Notes: generated from the letters alone by a model not told the origin. Counted from the stretch's first letter, positions 1 through 6,630 are shown. The stretch is 11,993 nucleotides of DNA from an uncultured Moraxella sp. (GCA_943908405.1 CALTTE010000056.1:1-11993); one strand, 5' to 3'. A program made the numbers and translations.

Positions 1-62
1 GTTTGGTGGTTTGGTGGTTTGGTGGTTTGGTGGTTTGGTGGTTTGGTGGTTTGGTGGTTTGG
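1..62. repeat. Octanucleotide tandem repeat (GTTTGGTG)n
   Basis: Seven perfect copies of the 8-base unit GTTTGGTG are followed by a six-base partial copy. The array begins at the window edge, so the true copy number is unknown. All three plus-strand frames are open through the array and close soon after it, at 64-66, 80-82 and 96-98. It could therefore be the tail of an upstream gene or be intergenic. It ends about 105 bases before the lolF-type start. Octamer arrays are prone to slipped-strand copy-number change, and 8 is not a multiple of 3, so a change inside a gene would shift frame. Confidence 0.95.
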
Positions 63-109
63 TTAAAAGACGGCTTGATTAAAAAAGATTTGGCTTAATT
101 TGCTGTAAA

Positions 110-141
110 TTTTGTTATCAATAGATTTTGTTATCAATAGA
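110..141. repeat. Perfect 16-bp tandem duplication upstream of the lolF-type gene
   Basis: The unit TTTTGTTATCAATAGA occurs twice with no gap, at 110-125 and 126-141. It lies 26 bases before the ATG of the permease gene, inside what should be its promoter or leader region. The duplication is read directly. Any regulatory effect is inference, and I could not place a convincing sigma70 promoter here. Confidence 0.93.
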
Positions 142-166
142 TTTTTATTAGTGAGTTGATTTGCTT

Positions 167-1402
167 ATGTTTCGCCCTTTATCGGTTTTTGTCGGCTTAA
201 GATATACAAAGGCTGAACGCAAAAACGGCTTTATTTCGTTTATCTCGTTTATTTCTATGATTGGGCTAACGCTTGGGGTGGCGGTGCTGATTACGGTGCT
301 ATCAGTGATGAATGGCTTTGACCGTGAATTAAAAAGCCGTATTTTGGGTATGGTACCCCAAGCCACCGTTACCGCTTTTGATGTCATTCCAGACTGGCAA
401 AGGCTAGCTCAGACGATAGAACAAGACCCGCAAGTTGCCGCCGCCGCCCCATTTATTCAGCTACAAGGTATGCTAACCGCCAATGGACAAGTGGCAGGCG
501 TGATGGTAACGGGCATTGAGCCTGATTATGAAAAAAAAGTCTCTATCATCAACGAGCATATGACCCAAGGGACGATTGATGGGCTACAAGCAGGCGGTTT
601 TGGCATTGTGCTGGGCAAACAGATGGCAGAATCAATGGGGCTAAATTTGGGCGATAAAATCACCTTGGTGTTGCCTGAAGCCTCGCCATCGCTGGCAGGG
701 GTGATTCCACGCTTTAAACGCTTTGATGTGGTTGGCGTTTATGACATTAGCCCTGAAGTTAATAGCATTATGGCGTTTGTGGCGATGCGTGATGCTGGGG
801 CGTTATTGCGATTGCCCGATGGAGCTCAAGGCGTGCGAATGAAATTGCACGATATTTTTGCTGCCGAAGCGGTATCCAATCGGGCTGCCAGTCTTGCTCC
901 TGACCGCCTTATACCAAGCAATTGGACTTATACTCACGGTAATCTGTTTGGGGCAATCCAAATGGAAAAAGCGATGATTGGGTTGTTGTTGTTTTTGATT
1001 ATTATTGTGGCGGCATTTAATATTGTCTCAAGCCTTGTTATGCTTGTTACCGACAAAAAGCCCGATATTGCTATTTTAAAGACTTTTGGGGCAAGTCCAC
1101 GCCTGATTATGCAAATTTTTATGGTGCAAGGAATGATTATTGGGGTGATTGGCACAGTGGCAGGAACGGTGCTTGGGGTGGCGTTTGCTCTCACGGTGAG
1201 CGATTTGCTTGGATTTGTGAATAATACCTTTAATTTGCATTTATTTGATGCGTATTTTGTCAATTATTTGCCCTCACAGGTGCGAGTGCTGGACGTGGTG
1301 ATTATTAGTGGGTCGTCTTTTTTGCTTAGTTTTTTGATGACCATTTATCCAGCTCGCCGTGCCGCCAAAATTGCCCCTGCTGATACCTTGCGTTATGAAT
1401 AA
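167..1402 (+). CDS. lolF: LolC/LolE-family lipoprotein-releasing ABC permease (LolF-type)
   Basis: This is the inner-membrane permease of the Lol lipoprotein-release transporter, which with LolD extracts outer-membrane lipoproteins and passes them to LolA. The 411-residue protein has the family layout: one N-terminal membrane helix (about 27-49), a periplasmic domain of roughly 215 residues, then three helices (about 269-295, 316-346, 376-395). The N-terminus (MFRPLSVFVGLRYTKA, then ITVLSVMNGF) resembles E. coli LolC/LolE. VTDKKPDIAILKTFGAS looks like the cytoplasmic coupling region, and the C-terminal YPARRAAKIAPADTLRYE is typical. ATG 167 is preferred over TTG 161 because it aligns with LolC and has GTGAG at 151-155 upstream. 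Only one permease flanks lolD: no lolE follows and no coding gene adjoins upstream. This fits the LolF arrangement of Acinetobacter and Francisella, but a second permease elsewhere cannot be excluded; the alternative name is lolC/lolE. Confidence 0.92.
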   Translation: MFRPLSVFVGLRYTKAERKNGFISFISFISMIGLTLGVAVLITVLSVMNGFDRELKSRILGMVPQATVTAFDVIPDWQRLAQTIEQDPQVAAAAPFIQLQGMLTANGQVAGVMVTGIEPDYEKKVSIINEHMTQGTIDGLQAGGFGIVLGKQMAESMGLNLGDKITLVLPEASPSLAGVIPRFKRFDVVGVYDISPEVNSIMAFVAMRDAGALLRLPDGAQGVRMKLHDIFAAEAVSNRAASLAPDRLIPSNWTYTHGNLFGAIQMEKAMIGLLLFLIIIVAAFNIVSSLVMLVTDKKPDIAILKTFGASPRLIMQIFMVQGMIIGVIGTVAGTVLGVAFALTVSDLLGFVNNTFNLHLFDAYFVNYLPSQVRVLDVVIISGSSFLLSFLMTIYPARRAAKIAPADTLRYE

Positions 1403-1405
1403 GGA
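1400..1405 (+). promoter_or_regulatory. lolD ribosome-binding site overlapping the upstream stop codon
   Basis: TAAGGA contains both the TAA stop of the permease (1400-1402) and the Shine-Dalgarno AAGGA (1401-1405), six bases before the lolD ATG at 1412. This arrangement suggests translational coupling. Confidence 0.8.
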
Positions 1406-1411
1406 ATAATT

Positions 1412-2098
1412 ATGAGTTTACAATCATCAGCGATTTTACAAGCCACAGGCGTCAGTAAAACCTATCAAGATGGCAAATTAAGCACCACGGTTTTGCACCA
1501 TTTGGATTTAAGTGTCAAAGCAGGCGAGAAAGTTGCCATCGTCGGTACAAGCGGTTCTGGTAAATCCACGTTATTGCATATTTTGGGTGGGCTGGATACA
1601 CCGACGACAGGACAGGTGGTTTTGCACGGTGAGGTATTAAGCCAAATGAGCGAATCCAAAAGGGGGCAGTTTCGCAATCGCTATTTGGGCTTTATTTATC
1701 AATTTCACCATTTGTTGGCGGAGTTTAGTGCTACTGAAAATGTGGCAATGCCACTGCTAATGCGTCCTGATGTTTCTATCAAAGAAGCCACCGACCGAGC
1801 CAATCATTTGTTGGCAGAGGTGGGCTTATCGCACCGCTTATCGCACCGACCTAGCGAGTTGTCTGGGGGTGAGCGTCAAAGGGTTGCTATCGCTCGGGCG
1901 TTGGTGCTAGAGCCGTCGTTGATTTTGGCCGATGAACCAACGGGCAATTTGGACGAAGACAACGCCAAAGCAATATTTGAGCTATTAAGCCGATTACAAG
2001 CCACCAAAAATACCGCTTTGTTGATGGTAACGCACGATAAATCATTGGCGAGCTTGGCGGACAGACAGCTGGTGATGAGTAGCGGACGGTTTGTTTAA
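1412..2098 (+). CDS. lolD: Lipoprotein-releasing system ATP-binding protein LolD
   Basis: This is the cytoplasmic ATPase that powers lipoprotein release by the Lol permease. At 228 residues it is close to E. coli LolD (233). All ABC motifs are visible: Walker A GTSGSGKST (45-53), Q-loop Q97 in FIYQFHHLL, signature LSGGE (150-154), Walker B ILADEP with D174 and E175, D-loop GNLD, and switch histidine H208 in MVTHD. The FIYQFHHLLAEFSATENVAMPL stretch is characteristic of the LolD/MacB/FtsE branch. The start is firm: ATG 1412 lies nine bases after an AAGGA ribosome-binding site (1401-1405) that overlaps the permease stop codon, so the two genes are almost certainly co-transcribed and translationally coupled. 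No terminator is visible after the stop, so some transcription may run into the receptor gene. Confidence 0.97.
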   Translation: MSLQSSAILQATGVSKTYQDGKLSTTVLHHLDLSVKAGEKVAIVGTSGSGKSTLLHILGGLDTPTTGQVVLHGEVLSQMSESKRGQFRNRYLGFIYQFHHLLAEFSATENVAMPLLMRPDVSIKEATDRANHLLAEVGLSHRLSHRPSELSGGERQRVAIARALVLEPSLILADEPTGNLDEDNAKAIFELLSRLQATKNTALLMVTHDKSLASLADRQLVMSSGRFV

Positions 2099-2112
2099 AC
2101 AATTATTTAAAT

Positions 2113-2131
2113 AATAATAATTATCATTTCT
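2113..2131. promoter_or_regulatory. Candidate Fur box upstream of the TonB-dependent receptor gene
   Basis: AATAATAATTATCATTTCT matches the 19-base Fur consensus GATAATGATAATCATTATC at 13 positions by my hand alignment, including the AATTATCATT-like core. It lies 13 bases upstream of the -35 element of the receptor promoter, which suits iron-responsive repression. The stretch is very AT-rich, which raises the chance of a coincidental match. Confidence 0.55.
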
Positions 2132-2144
2132 TATCTTACTATTA

Positions 2145-2173
2145 TTTACAGTCGTAAGATTGTGTTTTATAAT
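2145..2173 (+). promoter_or_regulatory. Sigma70-type promoter of the TonB-dependent receptor gene
   Basis: TTTACA (2145-2150) and TATAAT (2168-2173) are separated by exactly 17 bases, close to the ideal sigma70 promoter. Transcription would start near 2180, giving a leader of about 27 bases before ATG 2207. This rules against the in-frame GTG at 2162, which lies inside the promoter. The candidate Fur box lies just upstream. Confidence 0.8.
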
Positions 2174-2206
2174 ACCGCCAATGTATTTATTGGCTTGGAT
2201 AAATTG

Positions 2207-4822
2207 ATGCAAAAATATAAGGATTGTGGGGCGGTGGTCAAAAATGGTAAGGTGTTTAAGCAAAGCAAAGCATTGTCGCTGGCGTTATTGACGGTGGCGG
2301 TGCAGTCGGCATTTGCTGATGAGCTTGCAGACAATATGGATAATGCCCCTGATACAGCCAGTACGGTGAATTTGGGTGTTTTGCAGTCCACCATTAGCAC
2401 CAATGCACCGCCAGGCAAACTCGGCGAACAGGTTGTTGGACGTCATCAACTAAACCAAAATAACATACAAAGTAATTATGACTTGGTACGCTATAATACC
2501 GAGGTGGACATTGCCGAGGTCGGTCGCTATGGCAACAAAGGCTTTGCCATCAGAGGGGTTGATAATAATCGTGTTAATATCAATATTGATGGCATAGCAT
2601 TGCCAGAAAGCGAAGCCAATGAAATTTTCTCACCTTATGGCTATATGTATGAGGGCAGATTCAATCCTGATTTGGAGGTAATGGGGGCGGTGAAAATTAC
2701 CGCTGGGGCTGACAGCTTGACCGCTGGGTCTGGTGCTGTTGGCGGGGCAATCACTTATAAAACCAAAGAACCAGAAAATTTATTTAAATACAATGACCAT
2801 ATCGGTGGTTATACCAAAATCGGCTATGGCAACAAAAATGAAGAAACCTTAACCGCTTTTGGACTTTCTGGCAAAAACGACAACGTAGAGATGTTGTTTA
2901 ATTATGCCTACCGAGAGGGCAGCGAAACCAAAAACCACGCTATGCGGGTGGCCGATGATAAGCGATTGCAGACAAGCTATGTCTTTGATGAGCAAGAAAT
3001 GCCCGATAAATACAGTACCAGCAGTTTGATTTATCCCAATCCCAAAAAATATACACGTCATACCGCCCTTGCCAAAGCCTATTATCATATCAATGATGAG
3101 CATCGCATTGGCTTACAGGGTATGTATCAAAGTCAAGACAATCTGATTAATACCGATACTGCCAATTTGGTTGGCGGTAGAAAGGGTAATGCTCGCCGTG
3201 CTTATGACAAGGACAGATTGTCAAGTTATGGGCTGGGCTATCGTTATACCCCAACAGATAGCCGTTATATTGATACATTGACCTTGGATTATAGTAAATT
3301 TGATGTGCTTGGGCTTGCGGATACGTGGATTTATAATAGAGATTTTGATTACAGTACCGATGAATTAAAAACAACCAAATTGGATTATCGAGCTTATCGC
3401 CCAACCAAGACCATCACCCATCAATTGGATTTGTTGGCAGAATCACCCACCATTGATTTAAGTGCCTTGGGTGAACACCAGTTAAAATTAAAGGGTAGTT
3501 ACAGTAAGCAAGATTATTCGGTGTCGGCATTGGCATTGTATGAAGACCACACCCGCAATTTTTTGGATTTTTCGTTTGTTGATGGCAAAAAGGACAACTA
3601 CAATGTGTCGCTGTCTGATAAAATTCGTATCAATGAGCGATTAAAAGCCTTGCTTGGGGTGCGTTATGATCATTATAAATACCACCCTTATTATGAAGAT
3701 AATGTCGGCGGATTTAGCGAAAAACAACGAAATGAACAAATGTGTAAAAATGAGAGCAATACGTCGCTGACTTGTCAAAATTTGCGGGCAGGCAAAACCC
3801 TTGCTGATACGAGCTTTGCTCATACAACCTATAGTGCGATGGTGGATTATGAATGGTTGCCAAAGCAATTAAGCACACGCTACAAAATTGGCACAGGGTT
3901 TTTAGCACCGACCATCACGCAGATTTATAGCAATTTTGTAGGATTTGGGGCAAAACAAGTACCCAATTATGCCCTAAAACCTGAAAAATCATTAAATCAA
4001 GAAATTGAGCTTGAGTACCGACCCACACCAAAAACACTGCTCAATATTGCTGCTTATAATACCCGCTATACTGACTTTATTCATACAAGGTATTGGCATG
4101 GCGAAACCAATGGTTGCGACAATCGCAATACTTGTTTGCAGTCGGTTAATTTGGATACCGCTGAAGTGTCTGGACTAAAACTTGGGGCAAGTGCCGATGT
4201 GTCATCTTGGATCAACAATCAAGGACGGCTTAATTTATCTGCCAATTATCACACCGCCAAAGACAAAGCAGTGATTGAAACGGATAACGATGGCAAAAAA
4301 CAAATCAATACCTTGGCAACCACCCCTGCCAATGCAATTTTTGGGGCGGATTATTTTTCTGGCGATGAAACATTATCGCTACACGCCCGAGTACGTGTGA
4401 TTGAGCCTAAGCGTGCCAAAGACACCAAAACACTAGAAACAAAATCAGAACGCATAGAATCGGGTGCTGCAACGTGCAGTCCTGATATAATAGCGTATTA
4501 TGGTTTTTGTCCCCCCGGCTTTGGCTCAGCACCTGTCCAGTATAAGTATACCGAATATGTAGATACCTATAAACACATTGATAAGAGTAAAAAAGCGGTG
4601 GTGGTTGATTTGTATGGCAGTAAGCGATTTGGTCAAAACAAAAATATGATTGTGAATGCAGGGGTGTATAATTTGACCAATGTTAATTACATCCCTTGGG
4701 AAAGTTTGCGTCAATTTAATAACAGCAACGCCAATTCACTGGTGGATAGTGATGGGTATGGCTTTGCCCGCTATAGTGCCCCTGGTAGAAATTATGCCAT
4801 CTCTTTAACTTATGAGTTTTAA
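2207..4822 (+). CDS. TonB-dependent outer-membrane receptor, haemoglobin/haem (transferrin/lactoferrin) family
   Basis: This is a predicted outer-membrane gated channel that takes up iron from a host haem or haemoglobin source using TonB energy. From ATG 2207 the protein has 871 residues. It has a long basic N-region, a hydrophobic core ALSLALLTVAV and a likely signal-peptidase site after AFA (37/38). The plug domain (about 55-175) carries FAIRGVDNNRVNINIDG (from residue 113) and GADSLTAGSGAVGGAI, both typical of the haemoglobin/transferrin/lactoferrin receptor group. The rest is beta-barrel, ending in the aromatic strand ISLTYEF as expected for Bam-dependent insertion. Six barrel cysteines form three close pairs: 513/523, 637/643 and 757/768. 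GTG 2162 is open in frame but lies in the promoter, so it was rejected. The candidate Fur box and promoter suggest iron repression. The ligand is inferred from family resemblance (HmbR or Moraxella MhuA-like proteins) and not proven; no TonB box is obvious. Confidence 0.88.
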   Translation: MQKYKDCGAVVKNGKVFKQSKALSLALLTVAVQSAFADELADNMDNAPDTASTVNLGVLQSTISTNAPPGKLGEQVVGRHQLNQNNIQSNYDLVRYNTEVDIAEVGRYGNKGFAIRGVDNNRVNINIDGIALPESEANEIFSPYGYMYEGRFNPDLEVMGAVKITAGADSLTAGSGAVGGAITYKTKEPENLFKYNDHIGGYTKIGYGNKNEETLTAFGLSGKNDNVEMLFNYAYREGSETKNHAMRVADDKRLQTSYVFDEQEMPDKYSTSSLIYPNPKKYTRHTALAKAYYHINDEHRIGLQGMYQSQDNLINTDTANLVGGRKGNARRAYDKDRLSSYGLGYRYTPTDSRYIDTLTLDYSKFDVLGLADTWIYNRDFDYSTDELKTTKLDYRAYRPTKTITHQLDLLAESPTIDLSALGEHQLKLKGSYSKQDYSVSALALYEDHTRNFLDFSFVDGKKDNYNVSLSDKIRINERLKALLGVRYDHYKYHPYYEDNVGGFSEKQRNEQMCKNESNTSLTCQNLRAGKTLADTSFAHTTYSAMVDYEWLPKQLSTRYKIGTGFLAPTITQIYSNFVGFGAKQVPNYALKPEKSLNQEIELEYRPTPKTLLNIAAYNTRYTDFIHTRYWHGETNGCDNRNTCLQSVNLDTAEVSGLKLGASADVSSWINNQGRLNLSANYHTAKDKAVIETDNDGKKQINTLATTPANAIFGADYFSGDETLSLHARVRVIEPKRAKDTKTLETKSERIESGAATCSPDIIAYYGFCPPGFGSAPVQYKYTEYVDTYKHIDKSKKAVVVDLYGSKRFGQNKNMIVNAGVYNLTNVNYIPWESLRQFNNSNANSLVDSDGYGFARYSAPGRNYAISLTYEF

Positions 4823-4846
4823 TGCTTAACGTATGAGTTTTAATGC
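4805..4846 (+). repeat. 21-bp tandem duplication spanning the receptor stop codon
   Basis: 4805-4825 and 4826-4846 are adjacent 21-base units differing at one base (T4810 versus G4831). Each encodes Leu-Thr-Tyr-Glu-Phe followed by TAA. Because 21 is seven codons, the second copy is in the same frame as the first. The receptor stop at 4820-4822 is therefore followed by Cys-Leu-Thr-Tyr-Glu-Phe and a second TAA. Confidence 0.92.
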
Positions 4847-4870
4847 CTGAAATTATCAATCAATCAGTAG

Positions 4871-4899
4871 CCAAAAACCGCCGATAAGCGGTTTTTTGG
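4871..4899. terminator. Bidirectional rho-independent terminator between the receptor gene and tolB
   Basis: AAAAACCGC (4873-4881) and GCGGTTTTT (4888-4896) form a nine-pair stem with a six-base loop. A T-rich tail follows on the plus strand, and the A-rich left arm gives a T tract on the minus strand. It lies between two convergent genes and can end both transcripts. Confidence 0.85.
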
Positions 4900-4937
4900 T
4901 TTTTGTTATGCAATTAGAGCTAAAAGTTTATTTTATT

Positions 4938-4963
4938 GTTTACAAGCAGGTATGTTTGTAAAC
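4938..4963. repeat. Inverted repeat between the terminator and the tolB 3' end
   Basis: GTTTACAA (4938-4945) and TTGTAAAC (4956-4963) are perfect inverted arms around a ten-base spacer. Neither side has a T-run, so it does not look like a rho-independent terminator. It could be a transcript-stabilising hairpin at the tolB 3' end or a protein-binding dyad. The function is unknown. Confidence 0.6.
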
Positions 4964-5024
4964 GGATAAGTTTGTTATTGTTAAAATGGTATTGGTGCCA
5001 CTTTATTGGTCAATTTATTTATGC

Positions 5025-6389
5025 TTAGTAGCGATTTTTTGACCAAGCAGGCTCACGGATACGCCCCTGTGCGGTTTTGGTAAAATTGATGCCTGTGTCA
5101 AGGTGTCTGATGGTAATGCCTTGTGGGCTGGCGTAGGCAATTCGGCGACTGCTTGGCGAGAAGCTGGCTGATTCTTGGGCATTGGTTTGGGCGATGGTTT
5201 GGGCGGCGTTGTTTTGTAATAATACCAAGCGATTGCCTGCAGCATAGATGATTTTTTTACCATCGGGACTGATTTTGGGGTTGGTGCCTGTGCCTTGAGT
5301 TAAGGGGCGAGCTTGTTTGGTTGCCATATCGTAGCGGTAAATTCTGGGCGTGCGTGAGCCCATATCAGCACTAAAGACAAAGGAGCGACCATCAGGGGCG
5401 AAGTTTGGTGAGTTTTCTGCTCCTGATAAGTGGGTGAGTTTTTTGAGTTGTCCTGAAGGTAGGTGTAGCTCATAAATGGCAGGGTCGTTATTTTCGTGGC
5501 TGCCTGAAAATAAAATACTTGCCCCATCGGGCGCAAAAGAAGCCCCAAGATTGTTGCCTTTAAAGGGTGTTACCAGTTTTTGGTTGCCTGAATCAACATT
5601 ATGGGTAAAAATCACCGGCAAGCCATTGGGACGTTGCACAGCGTAGGCTAATGTTTGCCCATCAGGCGACCAAGTGGGTGAAAAAATAGAGCCTTGTACA
5701 GAAAACAGCGTTCGGCTATTTTGTCCATCGGCGTCCATTATTTTTAGCATAGAGGTTTTTTGGCGTGGGTCGCCTGTTTCTTCAATATAAGCAATGCGTC
5801 CGCTAAAATCGCCCATTTCTCCTGTAATTAGTTCATAGATTTTGTCGCTGACAACGTGGGCAGCTTGGCGTAATCCACTGGTGGTATTGTCGGCGATTTG
5901 GCTTTGATGACCGTTAATAACTCGCCCTGTTGCCACTTCTATAACGTCAAAATGAATGACAGCTTTGCCGTTATTGCTGGGCACAATATTGCCAACAACC
6001 ACATAAGGAATGGTGGTCTGCTCCCAAGCGGTGCGGTTTTGGATAAAATCGGCGGTGCTAGACGTGACGGGTAGATTTTGGCTTGTGGGTTTAAGCTCGG
6101 TATGACGAAAGTTATTGGTGATAATGTCGGCCACTTGGGTGTCATTGGCAAATGGCACGATGGCAACTTGATAAGGGCTTGTGCTACCCGCCTTGGCAAT
6201 CTCAAAACTGCCTAAATCATCGGCAATCGCTGTGGGGGCAGTGCCAGCAAATAACGCCACTATTAGACCTTGGCAAAGCGTTTGGTATAGGCGTGTTGTG
6301 GGTTTATTGAGCTTGAATTTTTTGCTTTTGGGTTTTGTGTTTGGTTGGTGTTTGTTTGGTTGGTGGGTGTTCATTGTCAATTTGTCCAT
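5025..6389 (-). CDS. tolB: Tol-Pal system periplasmic protein TolB
   Basis: This is the periplasmic beta-propeller partner of Pal, TolA and outer-membrane proteins in the Tol-Pal complex, which keeps the outer membrane attached during division. The protein has 454 residues from ATG 6389. A long basic, Asn/Pro/Gln-rich N-region (about 35 residues) precedes the hydrophobic GLIVALFAGTAPTAIA, with likely cleavage after AIA. An N-terminal alpha/beta domain (AIVPFANDTQVADIITNNF onward) is followed by propeller blades with the TolB signature: WSPDGQTLAYA, FAPDGASILFSG, FAPDGRSFVFSA, ISPDGKKIIYAA and FSPSSRRIAYAS. The in-frame ATG at 6374 is an equally plausible start, because the candidate promoter leaves only about ten bases before 6389 and a GGA lies upstream of 6374. 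The gene lies 240 bp beyond tolA with its own candidate promoter. Pal, which usually follows, is absent. Confidence 0.97.
   Translation of the reverse strand: MDKLTMNTHQPNKHQPNTKPKSKKFKLNKPTTRLYQTLCQGLIVALFAGTAPTAIADDLGSFEIAKAGSTSPYQVAIVPFANDTQVADIITNNFRHTELKPTSQNLPVTSSTADFIQNRTAWEQTTIPYVVVGNIVPSNNGKAVIHFDVIEVATGRVINGHQSQIADNTTSGLRQAAHVVSDKIYELITGEMGDFSGRIAYIEETGDPRQKTSMLKIMDADGQNSRTLFSVQGSIFSPTWSPDGQTLAYAVQRPNGLPVIFTHNVDSGNQKLVTPFKGNNLGASFAPDGASILFSGSHENNDPAIYELHLPSGQLKKLTHLSGAENSPNFAPDGRSFVFSADMGSRTPRIYRYDMATKQARPLTQGTGTNPKISPDGKKIIYAAGNRLVLLQNNAAQTIAQTNAQESASFSPSSRRIAYASPQGITIRHLDTGINFTKTAQGRIREPAWSKNRY
6339..6368 (-). repeat. 15-bp near-perfect tandem repeat in the tolB signal-peptide region
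   Basis: Two adjacent 15-base units (6339-6353 and 6354-6368, 13 of 15 bases identical) encode the pentapeptide repeat HQPNK-HQPNT in the TolB N-region. The shared core GTTTGGTTGGTG resembles the octamer array at the start of the window. Its length is a multiple of three, so copy-number change would keep the frame. Confidence 0.85.
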
Positions 6390-6630
6390 TGTTTAAATAA
6401 TGGCTATTGTACCGCAAAATCTTAGTTTTGATAACCATTGCTTAGACAAATTGTTTTTTTATTGTGCTTTTGATGACAAATTTTAGGGCAAGGGCTTAAT
6501 AATAGCGTTTGGTGGTTTGGTAGCGATAGAGCTGTTAAAGACGGCTTTAAGCCTATAAGCAACAATTCTAGGCTGATTGAAATGACCTGTTGGTCTGTGG
6601 TGGCTTATGGCTGTGGGTAGTTATCGGTAT
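6390..6630. other. Non-coding spacer between tolA and tolB with a partial octamer element
   Basis: No gene is supported in this 241 bp. It holds the candidate tolB promoter and, at 6507-6521, two copies of the octamer core (GTTTGGTGGTTTGGT). These are followed at 6535-6547 by TTAAAGACGGCTT. The same two blocks adjoin at positions 49-76. A weak stem, AGCCTA (6550-6555) with TAGGCT (6569-6574), lies downstream of tolA but has no T-run. No convincing terminator for the tolQRA transcript is visible. Confidence 0.7.
6406..6434 (-). promoter_or_regulatory. Candidate tolB promoter
   Basis: Read on the minus strand, TTATCA (6434-6429) and TACAAT (6411-6406) are spaced by 17 bases. Transcription would begin near 6399. 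That leaves about ten bases before ATG 6389 but about 25 before ATG 6374, which favours the second start. Confidence 0.5.

Noticed and set aside
1..62. CRISPR-like array
   Set aside because: The repeats are 8 bases with no spacers; it is a simple tandem repeat.
63..76. AGACGGC within AAAAGACGGCTT as a Neisseria-type DNA uptake sequence
   Set aside because: It lacks the full ten-base GCCGTCTGAA consensus. The wider match to 6535-6547 is better explained by a dispersed repeat.
161..166. TTG start adding two residues to the permease
   Set aside because: ATG 167 aligns with the usual LolC/LolE N-terminus and is the better initiation codon.
1547..1555. ACAAGCGGT resembling a Pasteurellaceae uptake sequence, also on the minus strand at 8694-8686
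   Set aside because: The first copy is dictated by the LolD Walker A codons. Two copies are too few to suggest an uptake-signal system, and the organism does not look like Pasteurellaceae.
2162..2206. Upstream GTG start adding 15 residues to the TonB-dependent receptor
   Set aside because: It lies within the TTTACA-17-TATAAT promoter, upstream of the expected transcription start, and it places extra residues before an already long signal peptide.
4511..4516. Run of six C within the receptor gene as a phase-variation tract
   Set aside because: Six bases is short for a contingency locus, and the frame is intact through it.
6181..6396. 71-codon plus-strand open frame with a hydrophobic stretch opposite the tolB start
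   Set aside because: It is antisense to the TolB signal-peptide region. Its hydrophobicity follows from the complementary bases, and no independent support exists.
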